NCBI RefSeq assembly: GCF_014284125.1
Contig: NZ_JACOFX010000015.1
Location: 62,001-126,000, forward strand
DNA: 64,000 nt
From: Undibacterium umbellatum
GTDB lineage: Bacteria > Pseudomonadota > Gammaproteobacteria > Burkholderiales > Burkholderiaceae_D
Direction of reading: 5' to 3'
Position numbers and translations under genes: made by a program. Shown here piece by piece: positions 44,571 to 53,787 of this stretch; position 1 is the first letter of the stretch; each line of letters opens with the position of its first letter. The notes beneath the pieces were generated by a model that saw nothing but the letters and a program-made list of their open reading frames with translations, was not told where the DNA came from and did not search any database.

Positions 44571-46982
44571 TTATTTTTTCAGACACTTCTCCAAAAACTG
44601 ATCTTGTTCCCACAACAAATGCATGATGTTTTCTTTGGCAGCATAGCTATGACTTTCCTTGGGCAGAATTACCATACGTACCGGTGCGCCCAGGCCTTTC
44701 AACGCCTGGAAATAACGCTCGGTTTGCAGGGTGAATGTGCCGGGATTATTGTCGGCTTCGCCATGTACCAGCAACATCGGTGTCTTCATCTTGTCAGCGC
44801 TCATGAAGGGTGACATCTTGTTGTACACCTCCGGGCTTTCCCAGTAATTGCGCTGCTCACTCTGGAAGCCAAAAGGTGTCAGTGTGCGGTTGTAGGCACC
44901 ACTGCGCGCGATACCGCAGGCAAACAGTTTTGAATGTGTCAGCAGGTTTGCCGTCATGAAAGCACCATAAGAATGGCCACCAACGGCAACACGCTTGCGG
45001 TCTATGTGACCGAGAGCATCGACTGCGTCTATTGCTGCTTCTGCATTGTCGACCAGTTGCGGGATGAAGTTGTCATTCGGCTCGGTCTTGCCTTCACCAA
45101 TAATGGGGAAGGCAGCATCATCAAGTACGGCATAACCGCGCGCTACCCAATAGATGAAGGATGCAGAGCTTGGGAAAGTAAACTGGTTTTCATTATGCTT
45201 GCTTTGGCCAGCTGAATCCTTGTCCTTGAATTCTGCCGGGTAAGCCCAGATCAGTAAAGGCAGTTTCTCTTTCTTGCTTTTGACGTAGTTGGCAGGCAAA
45301 TACAAGGTGCCTGACAATTCCACACCATCCTTGCGCTTGTATTTGATGACTTCTTTCGAGACATCCTTTAGGCCCATGAAAGGGTTCTTGAATTGCGTCA
45401 CCGGTGTGAGCTGGCTGCCACCTTTGATGTTGCGGAAGTAATAATTCGGGTACTCAGTCTTAGACTGTATCTGCACCAGCACATCGCCTTTTTTGACATC
45501 TTCTATAGAGACGATATTTTCTATCTTGTCAGTGTAAGCGGACTGATACAGACGCGTCTTTTTCAGGCTGCCCAAATCGAGTTCATCAATGAAAGGGAAC
45601 TGACCTTTTTTGGTGTGACCTGCTCCCAGCAAATAAGCTTTGTTATCTTCTATGGCCAATACCTTGCGGTGGTACTGGTTGAATTTTGTTTCAAAACGTC
45701 CTGGGTCAGAATAGATATCCTGCATATTACGGTCAGAGATGACACGTGGTGCTTCCGCCGGGCTGGACGGATTGAACAGATAGGCCTTGGTATTGCGCGT
45801 GTCATACCAGCCATCGGTGACGATGGCCAGCTTGTCATTGCCCCAGTTGATACCGACATAGCGCTGGGCAGTTTTTATCAGTGATACGGCAGTCTTGTCG
45901 AAAGGTGCATCCCAGGAAAATACTTCATCGCGGTAGTCCACTTTATTGGCCGGGTCGCCACCATCGAGAGCCTGTACATAGCTGAGGCTGGATGGTTTAT
46001 CGGCACGCCATTCCATATAGCGTTTACCGACAGCCACTGCATTAAAACCCTTGGGAATGACCTCATTCAAGGGTGTCTCATTGACGACCTTAAGTTGCTT
46101 GCCATTGATATCGCTGACAATGGTTTTTAAAGGAAAACGCTGCAACGGAACGATGTAAGAGAAAGGTTTTTGCAGAGTGCTGCTCAGCACATATTTGCCA
46201 TCAGGTGAAAAACTGACTTCAGCAAACATGTCTGCTTTTTTGAACAAGCTGCTCTTGCCTTGCAGGTTTATTTTATGCAATTCAGAAGTCGTCAGGTTTA
46301 CAAAATTACTTTCATCATTCTGGTTTTTCAAGAGATCTGCATAAGTGCGGTTCTGCGATGTGGCGCCACTGGAGGTGGAAATGATGGGGCCGCCAGGCAA
46401 ATCCTTGCTGGCATCAAGCAGCGCAGGCCGGTTCTTGGGCAAGACCTTGATGAGTAGACTTTCACTATCCCTGTACCAGTCGAAAGGAGTGCCCAGATTG
46501 GCATTCAGGTTGGCTTCGGTCAGTTTTTTCGCAGTGGCTGTTTCCACGTCAATGACCCACAGCTCCACACCCTTGGCAGCGGTATTGGTAAAGGCGATTT
46601 TCTTTTCATTGGGCGACCAGACCAGGTGACTGATCAGCGGGTTCTCTGGCAAGCCCTTGACCTGCACTTCATCAGTTGCATCGACTTTGCGCAGCTTGAG
46701 ATTATTGACGTAGGTCAGCGTGCTGGAAATATTTGTGACAGGATTGATGCGCAAACCAGCCAGGCGCATTTCTGTCTGGTTCAAATCATTCAATGATTTA
46801 TAGGTATTGCGATAACTGAGCAGCAGTGTCTTCCTGTTGCTGTCCATGCTCACGACAGGGGCGCGCTGGAAGTCGGCCAGATCCAGTATGGCTTGCGGTG
46901 GTTTTTGATAGTTCAAATTTTCTTGTGAACCAGCATTGGCACTCAGCGCGGCGAGCAAGAGAAGACTCAGTTTGCTTTTCAT
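44571..46982 (-). CDS. Secreted S9-family prolyl-oligopeptidase-like serine peptidase
   Basis: The 803-residue enzyme has a signal peptide (cut around ANAGS), an N-terminal beta-propeller (about 50-520) and a C-terminal alpha/beta hydrolase. The catalytic triad is visible as Ser671 (GGHSYGAFM), Asp744 (HGEADNNPG) and His778 (KESHSYAAKEN). The HGEADN and SEQRNYWE segments resemble the S9 glutamyl-endopeptidase/acylaminoacyl-peptidase group. It probably cleaves short peptides in the periplasm, the propeller excluding folded proteins. The incomplete gene at 63241 is a homologue: both share the motif LRINPxT after the first 60-70 residues. It converges with the phosphatase gene. Confidence 0.94.
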   Translation of the reverse strand: MKSKLSLLLLAALSANAGSQENLNYQKPPQAILDLADFQRAPVVSMDSNRKTLLLSYRNTYKSLNDLNQTEMRLAGLRINPVTNISSTLTYVNNLKLRKVDATDEVQVKGLPENPLISHLVWSPNEKKIAFTNTAAKGVELWVIDVETATAKKLTEANLNANLGTPFDWYRDSESLLIKVLPKNRPALLDASKDLPGGPIISTSSGATSQNRTYADLLKNQNDESNFVNLTTSELHKINLQGKSSLFKKADMFAEVSFSPDGKYVLSSTLQKPFSYIVPLQRFPLKTIVSDINGKQLKVVNETPLNEVIPKGFNAVAVGKRYMEWRADKPSSLSYVQALDGGDPANKVDYRDEVFSWDAPFDKTAVSLIKTAQRYVGINWGNDKLAIVTDGWYDTRNTKAYLFNPSSPAEAPRVISDRNMQDIYSDPGRFETKFNQYHRKVLAIEDNKAYLLGAGHTKKGQFPFIDELDLGSLKKTRLYQSAYTDKIENIVSIEDVKKGDVLVQIQSKTEYPNYYFRNIKGGSQLTPVTQFKNPFMGLKDVSKEVIKYKRKDGVELSGTLYLPANYVKSKKEKLPLLIWAYPAEFKDKDSAGQSKHNENQFTFPSSASFIYWVARGYAVLDDAAFPIIGEGKTEPNDNFIPQLVDNAEAAIDAVDALGHIDRKRVAVGGHSYGAFMTANLLTHSKLFACGIARSGAYNRTLTPFGFQSEQRNYWESPEVYNKMSPFMSADKMKTPMLLVHGEADNNPGTFTLQTERYFQALKGLGAPVRMVILPKESHSYAAKENIMHLLWEQDQFLEKCLKK

Positions 46983-47138
46983 GAATATCCTTGGTTGAAC
47001 TTTAATAAGCCGCCCCGGCAGTCAGCTCGGGGAAAGCTTCATTCTAGCACCGCAATATATTCAAATTATGCTGTTTTCTTCAGCACTCATAACCAAATAG
47101 CTAATGAAAGTAGTCAGCAGAGGGGTTGCATACAAGTT

Positions 47139-48275
47139 TTAGGAAACAAGGCGCATATTGAACGCGCGTTCAATAAACCACACCAGGGCAATGAGGATGA
47201 TCAGCCCTGAGCCCACTTGCAAGATGGCGCGCTGGTATAGCCAGTGGCGGCGCAACAGGTAAGCCAGGGGTAAAAAGCCTGCAACAATGATCAATTGTCC
47301 AATCTCGACGCCCAGGTTGAAACCCAGCAGTGCCAGCACCAATGCTGATTGCGGCAAGCCAAGGTCGGCCAAAACGCTGGCGAAACCAAAGCCGTGGATA
47401 AGCCCAAAAGCAAATGCCACCATCCAGCGCCGTCCCTGGAAGAGTGGGAACAGATTATTCAGCGCCGCCAAAATGACAGATGCAGCAATCGCTGACTCTA
47501 CCAGCCGTGTGGGTAAGGTTAATACATTCAGGGCCGCCAGGGTCAGGGTAATCGAATGGGCCAGCGTAAATGCCGTGACTATTTTCAAGACATCAATGGC
47601 GGCTGCTTTAAAGCTGCTGGCAGCATCCCATTTGCCCATTTTTAGCACCAGTACGGCAGGCAGCAATAAGGACAATAAAAACAGAATGTGGTCAAAGCCT
47701 ATCCAGATATGCCAGATGCCATGAAAAATATAATCGCTGAACTGCTGCCACTTGTTGACTTCAGCTACGACAAATTCCTGGCTGGCCTGTTCGGGGCTGA
47801 ATATGGCGGTAGCTGTTGCATCCTTCTGGTTCACCAGACGCAGCAAGCCCTTGTGCTGGGTGTCCAGATCAAAAAATAACTGGTACTGCACTTTGATTTT
47901 TTCAACATTGCAGGTGCTGTCGAACATCAATACGGTATAGGCACCATCGCTATGCTGGTCTATCAGTTGCTGCCCAGCAGTTAGAGGGCACGGCTGGTCG
48001 CCTGCCGTGATCTTCAGCCTGGCCAGTGCATAGGCGGCGATGTCGGCATGTTTGCTGCGCACTTCATCCCAGGTCAGCTCACCATTGCCATCTTCATCCA
48101 GGCCTATGGCAAAGTCCAGATCACGCAAGGCGATATCCCATTGGCCGTGAACGCCGGTCTGGTCTGCCCGCAGGGTCAGGTAACTGTCGCTGGGCTTGTG
48201 GGCATGGGCTGGCAGACTGAATAGCATTGCCAGCATAAGACTGCACGCCAGACGATGGATGGTGCTGAGCATCAT
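47139..48275 (-). CDS. HupE/UreJ-family membrane protein with periplasmic EF-hand domain
   Basis: The 378-residue protein has a signal peptide whose AxA site (PAHA) leaves a mature chain starting with His26 (HKPSDSYL). A periplasmic domain of about 165 residues holds a textbook EF-hand loop at residues 60-71 (DEDGNGELTWDE). The C-terminal half has six or seven membrane helices with the HupE/UreJ signature HGIWHIWIGFDHILFLLSLL. HupE/UreJ proteins are associated with nickel uptake for hydrogenase or urease, yet neither enzyme is encoded here. The start overlaps the stop of the TPR gene (ATGA), so translation is coupled. It is the last gene of the operon that starts with DUF4331. Metal transport is an inference. 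Confidence 0.87.
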   Translation of the reverse strand: MMLSTIHRLACSLMLAMLFSLPAHAHKPSDSYLTLRADQTGVHGQWDIALRDLDFAIGLDEDGNGELTWDEVRSKHADIAAYALARLKITAGDQPCPLTAGQQLIDQHSDGAYTVLMFDSTCNVEKIKVQYQLFFDLDTQHKGLLRLVNQKDATATAIFSPEQASQEFVVAEVNKWQQFSDYIFHGIWHIWIGFDHILFLLSLLLPAVLVLKMGKWDAASSFKAAAIDVLKIVTAFTLAHSITLTLAALNVLTLPTRLVESAIAASVILAALNNLFPLFQGRRWMVAFAFGLIHGFGFASVLADLGLPQSALVLALLGFNLGVEIGQLIIVAGFLPLAYLLRRHWLYQRAILQVGSGLIILIALVWFIERAFNMRLVS

Positions 48276-49450
48276 GACTTGACTCCCAGTTTGGTGAGTA
48301 CGGGATTCAAGGTCATGTCCTGCAATTTATTTTGATTCAACCATGCCAGGGCCGGGCTTGCAGCCTCAGGCTCATGTACCGCAGCAGCTTCCAGCAAGAT
48401 GCGCAAGTCTGCAGTTTCTTTTTGTATTGCCCAGTTCAATTGCGCCAGTTTCAGGGCAATTGCCGGACGTTTTTTTAAGTGCAATTCATAGCGTGCCTGC
48501 TCGCGCTGGTGCACAGTGTCGCCACGCAGCATGGCGGCTTCAAAACGCTGATCCAGCAAGTTGATTTGTGCATCCGCAAGCGTTGACTTTTGTGACTGCA
48601 AGGCGAGGGCATAACGCAACAATAAGGCGTCTACCCTGGTTTTATCTTTCAAAAGCTTGACGACTTCTGCAGGTCTTTGCTGATCCAGTAAAAAGTCAGC
48701 GTAAGAACCCAGCAGATAACTGTCTGGTGACGCCAGTGCCAACGCTGTCTGATACCAGGCTTCGGCTGCTTTGACATCGCCCAGTCTTGCCGCCATTTCT
48801 GCCAGTAGTGTCATGACCCAGATTTTTGTCGCCGCATCACTGTCTGCATTTTTTTCATACTTTTTATAAGCCGTGCCTAGCGATGCATAGCTGTTTTCTG
48901 CATCACCATTCAGGCTGCCGACATTATGCAGGCAGGTCAGGGTGATCAGTTCAGGCGCTAGTGGATACAGGCGCATGCAACTGGCTTTGGCCTGGGCAAA
49001 CTGGCCTTGTACCTGCAAGACCGTGGCACGTGTCAGCCAGGCCTGGGCATTGTCCCTGTCCTGCTTCAATACACTGTTCAGATCAAGCAAAGCCTCAGGA
49101 AATTGATGCGTGCTTTGCCGTATGGTGGCACGCAGCACCAGTGCGCTGGTAGGGGGATTTTGCAGGCCCCACCAGGGTTTCAGTACTGCCTGTGCATAGC
49201 CAAGATAACGCGGGTCACCATCATTACGCGCAGCGTTGATATAGGCTTGTGCCAGTTCGCTGGCAATCACTGGATTGCCCGGTTCTTTGCTCAGGCGTTT
49301 GCGTAACTGCGCAAATTCACGTTGCGCCGGATCGCTACGTGAGGGCAGATATTCCAGGACTTGTTTGCCGCTACCCGGAATAAAAGGCGTTGCCTGCACA
49401 TTCAGGCTCAACAGGAGCAGCAAGGCGAATAAGGGGCGATTGAATTGCAT
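48272..49450 (-). CDS. Exported tetratricopeptide-repeat protein
   Basis: The 392-residue protein has a signal peptide (about residues 1-20, LLLLSLNVQA) and a helical body. TPR-like pairs include ELAQAYINAARNDGDPRYLGYAQAVL, ALLDLNSVLKQDRDNAQAWLTRATVLQVQGQFAQAKA and LGDVKAAEAWYQTALALASPDSYLLGSYADFLL. It is presumably a periplasmic scaffold that brings operon partners together. It begins 26 bp after the TonB-dependent receptor stop. Its last bases overlap the HupE/UreJ start, the strongest sign that the two act as a pair. No catalytic motif is seen. Confidence 0.85.
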   Translation of the reverse strand: MQFNRPLFALLLLLSLNVQATPFIPGSGKQVLEYLPSRSDPAQREFAQLRKRLSKEPGNPVIASELAQAYINAARNDGDPRYLGYAQAVLKPWWGLQNPPTSALVLRATIRQSTHQFPEALLDLNSVLKQDRDNAQAWLTRATVLQVQGQFAQAKASCMRLYPLAPELITLTCLHNVGSLNGDAENSYASLGTAYKKYEKNADSDAATKIWVMTLLAEMAARLGDVKAAEAWYQTALALASPDSYLLGSYADFLLDQQRPAEVVKLLKDKTRVDALLLRYALALQSQKSTLADAQINLLDQRFEAAMLRGDTVHQREQARYELHLKKRPAIALKLAQLNWAIQKETADLRILLEAAAVHEPEAASPALAWLNQNKLQDMTLNPVLTKLGVKS

Positions 49451-49476
49451 GATGCGCCTGATTTAGATATTAGAAG

Positions 49477-51567
49477 TTAAAAGTTGAGAGTCAGTCCAAC
49501 ACGCAACGCGCGCGGCTCTGCCGGATGGCTGTGTACATCATTGACAGCAGCAGCTTCACCCGGTAGCCGCGATGCGTAATAATAATCAACATCGCTAGCC
49601 TTGCGATTCAGGAGATTGAGCACTTCTGCAGTCAGTTTGACATTTTTGTTGATGGCATATGCCAGTTTGGCATTGACCAGCGTAGAAGCGGGAGAACGCA
49701 CGCTATTGTCTTCAATTAAAGGGCGTCCGCCAAAATAGCGCAGACGCAAACCACATGACCATTTGTCGTGATTCATGCTGATGCCCACAGACGCCGTGCG
49801 CTCTATGGAACCCGGTACATACTGACCAGCCATATCATGATCGCGAAAACGGGTGCGCGAGATGGCAAAATCAGCATCGATAATAAGACCCTGGGACGCT
49901 GTGTAATAGTTGGCGATTTCTATACCGGTGCGGCGGCTGGGTCGGCTGGCTTCTGTCGTGCCGGCATCACCAGTGAACAAAAGCTCAGAGGCTATATCCA
50001 GCTGCCATAAGGACAGCGAGGTTTGCAAATTTTTCGCCAGGCCATTGAGGCGGACTCCCAATTCCTTGCCCGTGGCTTTTACCAATGGGCTGGCCCTGGT
50101 TACAATATTGCCATCTGCATCTGTCGTCAGGCCAGTTTTCGGGTTCACAGTTTGCGTCGTGCCGCGCGCATCATTGCTATGGAAACCCTGGCCCCAGTTG
50201 GCATACATTTCCGTATCCTTGTTCAGGCTGAAGATGAGCGACATTTTTGGGCTGAAAATATGCGCATTGAGTTTGCCGGAATTGGCGGCCAGATTGCTGT
50301 TGACATCAAAGCTATACCTGTCTGCACGCAGGCCAGTCACCGTACGTAACCAGGGTTGCCATACCGTGGTGTTGGAGATGTATAGGGCAGAACTGGATTG
50401 TTTGACCTTATCTTCCCGCGTGGTAGAAATTAACTCCTGCGCTTTGGTACTGTACAAACCCACTGGTGACAGGCGGTCTGCTCTGAATTGCACTCCTATG
50501 CTGGTTTCAGAGTCAAAACCTGCCAGCTTGTGTGTCCATTGACGTTCGCCATCCCAGCCAAATACCGTGCGTTGTTCAGTCTGGCGGAACTGGTCACCAT
50601 TCTCCGCATCGTCCAGCGCATAGGTGAAGTTGCTGTGTAAGTCGAGATGTGAACGTATCAGGTAGGCATTTGCCTTGATGCTGCCACCATCGAGCTGACG
50701 TTTCCAGTTCATCGACAGGCTATAACGGGCTGTCTTGCCGCCATCTGTAGGATCTATGCTGCCAAATCTATCCAGCAAGCCAGCATTCACGGCACGTTGC
50801 GGTATCTGGTCGGTGGAACGCCAGGACGCTTGCATGGCCATGGCTGCCAGCCGTAAGTCATCTTTATTGTTTGTCCAACTGTAAGATATCAAGGCATTGA
50901 TGCGCTTGAAGTTTTCTGGCGTAATCCAGGGCCCATCCTGGCCTGATATGTCCAGCCCACCCAGTAAAACGCCAGGGCCAGTGTTGATGGAGTTGGCCAG
51001 CAATGCGCGGCGATAACGGTTTTGCCCGAATTCCACGCTGGCCAGGCCTTGTTTCAGGCTGCGTTTGTAGTCAAATGTGGCGGCACCGGCAGCCGAGAAA
51101 TCACCTTCTTCAGCATAGTAGGTGCCTTTTTTGTAGCGTATGGTATGGATCAGTTCAGGTATTAAAAAATTCAGGTCGGAATAGCCTTGCCCATGCGCAT
51201 GGCTGGGCATATTGACTGGCATGCCGAGTACGCTGGAACGGAAATCAGTGCCGTGATCCAGATTGAATCCACGCAAATAATATTGATTGGCTTTGCCATC
51301 TCCAGAATGCTGGGTGACGATCATGCCGGGTACGGCTTCGAGTAATTCAGCGGTACGTCCCAGCGGCCGGTTCTCTAGCTGAGCGGCCGTGATCATACCC
51401 TGGTTCGCTGAATCAGCCAGGCCTATCTGGGTGCCCGTACTGCCTGCGATGATGACGGTCGCCAGCGAGTCGCTGGTATTGCCTTGTACGCCACCAGCAT
51501 GCGCCTGCATTCCAACCAAGGGCACAAAAGTAATGCAGATAAAGCCTGATTTCAGTAGTGAGCGCAT
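49477..51567 (-). CDS. TonB-dependent receptor of the DUF4331/HupE operon (696 aa)
   Basis: A signal peptide (ending AHA) is followed by a TonB-box-like segment (LATVIIAGS) and a plug domain (LENRPLGRTAELLEAVPGMIV, YYLRGFNLDHGTDF). A compact barrel ends LRVGLTLNF. At under 700 residues it is much shorter than the two receptors at 22-29 kb and belongs to a different branch, closer to metal or small-cofactor receptors. The plug carries a His-containing stretch (VNMPSHAHGQGYSD), and the barrel loops contain further His residues. These could hold a metal, but this is speculative. It lies between a small lipoprotein and a TPR protein in one operon. Confidence 0.92.
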   Translation of the reverse strand: MRSLLKSGFICITFVPLVGMQAHAGGVQGNTSDSLATVIIAGSTGTQIGLADSANQGMITAAQLENRPLGRTAELLEAVPGMIVTQHSGDGKANQYYLRGFNLDHGTDFRSSVLGMPVNMPSHAHGQGYSDLNFLIPELIHTIRYKKGTYYAEEGDFSAAGAATFDYKRSLKQGLASVEFGQNRYRRALLANSINTGPGVLLGGLDISGQDGPWITPENFKRINALISYSWTNNKDDLRLAAMAMQASWRSTDQIPQRAVNAGLLDRFGSIDPTDGGKTARYSLSMNWKRQLDGGSIKANAYLIRSHLDLHSNFTYALDDAENGDQFRQTEQRTVFGWDGERQWTHKLAGFDSETSIGVQFRADRLSPVGLYSTKAQELISTTREDKVKQSSSALYISNTTVWQPWLRTVTGLRADRYSFDVNSNLAANSGKLNAHIFSPKMSLIFSLNKDTEMYANWGQGFHSNDARGTTQTVNPKTGLTTDADGNIVTRASPLVKATGKELGVRLNGLAKNLQTSLSLWQLDIASELLFTGDAGTTEASRPSRRTGIEIANYYTASQGLIIDADFAISRTRFRDHDMAGQYVPGSIERTASVGISMNHDKWSCGLRLRYFGGRPLIEDNSVRSPASTLVNAKLAYAINKNVKLTAEVLNLLNRKASDVDYYYASRLPGEAAAVNDVHSHPAEPRALRVGLTLNF

Positions 51568-51656
51568 TTCAGTTCCGGAGAATAAATAAATGGCAAAATA
51601 TTTGGAACCAGCCCGACAAAGCGAGTGACATAGGTCGGGCCGGGGTTTGCAATCTG

Positions 51657-51923
51657 CTAGTTGATGGTTACCGGTTCAGTAGCTTCTGGCGCAGTCACCA
51701 TTGCCGCATCGATGGCTTGCGGTTCTGCCGTATCCGCGCTGGTACTGAACAAATTCAGTACATATTGCGTGAATGTATCGATAGTAGAAGTGACAGGTAT
51801 CGTGGTTCCGGTACCAGTACCAGTGCCCGCATTGCTGGCCGCAGGGCTGCTGCTGCCTCCGCAAGCGGACAGCATGAGCGTCAGCGCAGTGCCGACGATC
51901 AGATAATAATGTCTTGCTTTCAT
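51657..51923 (-). CDS. Small lipoprotein (88 aa)
   Basis: A strong ribosome site (GAAGGAG) and ATG precede a type II signal peptide with lipobox LMLSAC. The mature start CGGSSSPAAS is followed by a low-complexity Thr/Gly linker (GTGTGTGTT). The rest is a short Ala/Glu/Thr segment with one amphipathic helix (TFTQYVLNLFSTSADT). No family is recognised. It is predicted to sit in the outer membrane facing the periplasm. It is the second gene of the DUF4331 operon, 40 bp after that gene and about 90 bp before the TonB-dependent receptor, so a role linked to the receptor is likely but unproven. Confidence 0.75.
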   Translation of the reverse strand: MKARHYYLIVGTALTLMLSACGGSSSPAASNAGTGTGTGTTIPVTSTIDTFTQYVLNLFSTSADTAEPQAIDAAMVTAPEATEPVTIN

Positions 51924-51963
51924 GATTACTCCTTCAGTATGTTGCGCAAAATGAACGAAACGC

Positions 51964-53466
51964 TTAGCGTTTCAGTGCACCGGCCACAGGGGTTTTCAGG
52001 TAAGGGAAGGCATTGTCCGTATAGCTGCTGTCGAGATAGGCACCGTCAGTGAAATCAAGGCTGCCAGCTGGTGCATCAGCCGGTACGCAGCCTATGCTGA
52101 GTGTGCACAATCTGCCCATGACCACGCGCAAGGCAATATCGACTACGTCATCACCAGGGCGGCGACCATTAGGGAAACCGGCGCTGTCGCCACCTATGAC
52201 ACCCAGGCGATTTTGTGTAGCACTGACAGGCGTCGTTGTATTCAGGCGCAGCATTTCAGATGGCGTGACCGTTGCTGGCTGATTAACACCCTTGATACCG
52301 GTCAGGAAAGTCGCGACCAGATCATTACGCGGGAAGTTGGTCGGTGCTTTGGCGCCAGCACTGCCAAAGAAGACTTCGACCAGCGCAGGCAGGGTCGGGT
52401 TTGTCACATAGTTCAGGAACTGCGCATCACCACTAGGTTTGCTGTGATTGAACTGGTCCTTGTCCTTAAGGCCAATGACAACTTCATTCACCAGCGGCAT
52501 GCCAAGACGGGATACCTGCGTCCATGCACCGCCTTCCTTGGATGCCGCACCAGTGCTGCTCGGTGTCGGGTTGATGGCGCGACCCTGACGCAGGCTGGCC
52601 GTGGTCCAGCCACCGATGACGGCTTCCTTGCCATTGGTCAGGCAGGTCGTCGGCACTTCCATTTCTATCGCGGTGACGTTTTTCATGGCCAGGTCGTCAC
52701 GCCCGGCTTTCTCTGCATTGGGATCAAATGCCGTGGCAGGTGCCTTGATATTGATGAGATCAAAAGTCTCACCGAGGTTGACCACGAAGGGGTCCTTGCG
52801 TTGACCAACAAAGACCTTGCCTGGCGTCGCGCAGCCGGGGATGTTGATGGCAAACACATGCTTGGCCGCATAGCCGGCATAGTCAGGGATGGATTTATTG
52901 CCTATGTAGTCGACAGGCTTGTCAAAGGTAGTAGAGCCAGTCGTGGCATTGGTGACGGCCTGACGAGTACCAGTACGACGGTCACCTGTCACCATGGTGA
53001 CGGTATAGGTTTCACGCACGTTCAAGCCAGCCGCATTGACGCCATCAATCGCGCCCCCATTAATCACCAGCGGTACAGAGACTTTCTTGCCACCCACAGT
53101 GAATTGGGCATCATTATTGGTATTAGTGAAGCGGAACTGGAAAGTCAGATGCTCTTTGCCATCACCGACATTGTCGATATGGATTTCATACAGCGCATCA
53201 GGGTCCATGGAAAAATAATTCGGACCGCCGTAAGCATCTTGCAGGGGGGAGTAATTGGCGATCAGGGTAGTAAAGGCACTGCGGTTTGCTTCATAGCTGC
53301 GGAACATATAAAAGTCTGCTGCATCCACTTTTGGGTGGCGGGTAATAAACGGTGCTTCGCGGTGGCTGGAAGCTTGTGCAGGCAGGGATGCAATGCCGCT
53401 TAAACTTCCTGCGGTGACAACGGCGAGCAGAATTTTTTGAGGGAATCCCGATGTTACTTGTCTCAT
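51964..53466 (-). CDS. Exported DUF4331-family protein
   Basis: I use the ATG at 53466, which has AAGGAG 6 bp upstream; a TTG two codons earlier is rejected. The 500-residue protein has a signal peptide (ending PAQA) and a mature start SSHREAPFITRHPKVDAADFYMF, the hallmark of DUF4331. The family has no known activity. Asp/His/Arg clusters at the N-terminus (SSHREAP, PKVDAADFY) and in GDDVVDIALRVVMGRLC are strongly patterned and may bind a ligand or metal. It heads the operon that continues with lipoprotein, TonB receptor, TPR and HupE/UreJ proteins. It contains cysteines in PGCATP, TTCLT and CTLSIGC that could pair in the periplasm. Confidence 0.9.
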   Translation of the reverse strand: MRQVTSGFPQKILLAVVTAGSLSGIASLPAQASSHREAPFITRHPKVDAADFYMFRSYEANRSAFTTLIANYSPLQDAYGGPNYFSMDPDALYEIHIDNVGDGKEHLTFQFRFTNTNNDAQFTVGGKKVSVPLVINGGAIDGVNAAGLNVRETYTVTMVTGDRRTGTRQAVTNATTGSTTFDKPVDYIGNKSIPDYAGYAAKHVFAINIPGCATPGKVFVGQRKDPFVVNLGETFDLINIKAPATAFDPNAEKAGRDDLAMKNVTAIEMEVPTTCLTNGKEAVIGGWTTASLRQGRAINPTPSSTGAASKEGGAWTQVSRLGMPLVNEVVIGLKDKDQFNHSKPSGDAQFLNYVTNPTLPALVEVFFGSAGAKAPTNFPRNDLVATFLTGIKGVNQPATVTPSEMLRLNTTTPVSATQNRLGVIGGDSAGFPNGRRPGDDVVDIALRVVMGRLCTLSIGCVPADAPAGSLDFTDGAYLDSSYTDNAFPYLKTPVAGALKR

Positions 53467-53668
53467 GACCAACTCCTTAAGTGTAGGAAAAATGCCTCAT
53501 GTTATTGAAAATAATCGCGAGGGCATTCTTGATACGCAGGCTGCTGAAGTTTGGATTCAGGTTTTTTTAAAGAAATTACACAATTTTTTTCACGTGATTC
53601 CTGGTCAGGCGCCTGTTAAGACGCTGAAACAAAATACAGACAAGACGCAAACAAACCATAAACAAGGA

Positions 53669-53698
53669 ATTTGCACATTTTGCAAATATCGCTATACT
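53669..53698 (+). promoter_or_regulatory. rtcB promoter with overlapping inverted repeat
   Basis: TTGCAC (53671-53676) and TATACT (53693-53698) are 16 bp apart. ATTTGC (53669-53674) and GCAAAT (53682-53687) form a 6-bp inverted repeat over the -35 element and spacer, a likely operator. Transcription would start near 53705. Confidence 0.5.
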
Positions 53699-53719
53699 CC
53701 ATGTTCCCCTCTTGGCGCT

Positions 53720-53786
53720 GCTGCTAGAGGTACAAATGCCCCCGAATCGCCGGAGGCGCACCTGTACTTCAAATTTTGGTAGCAGC
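53720..53786 (+). promoter_or_regulatory. Structured 5' leader element immediately before rtcB
   Basis: Three nested helices can form. GCTGCTA (53720-53726) pairs with TAGCAGC (53780-53786). AGGTACA (53728-53734) pairs with TGTACTT (53763-53769), with one wobble pair. GCCCCCG (53738-53744) pairs with CGGAGGC (53751-53757), with one mismatch. The outer helix ends one base before the ATG, and no free ribosome site is evident. It may be a translational switch or a processed RNA. Confidence 0.45.
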
Positions 53787-53787
53787 T

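Noticed and set aside
52213..53403. A 396-codon antisense frame opposite the DUF4331 gene
   Set aside because: It is a shadow of a strongly supported gene, with unusual Arg/His/Cys content and no start signals. Similar long antisense frames opposite the chemoreceptor (30095-31138) and Dcp (32348-33424) were dropped for the same reason.
53502..53514. TTATT-GAA-AATAA palindrome upstream of the DUF4331 operon, considered as a Fur box
   Set aside because: It lacks the GATAAT half-sites and has only 5-bp arms; AT-rich chance palindromes of this size are common.
53700..53787. Sigma-54 (-24/-12) promoter for rtcB, as used with RtcR in enterobacteria
   Set aside because: The TGGCGC at 53713-53718 has no properly spaced TTGC partner, and a sigma-70-type pair lies at a better distance.
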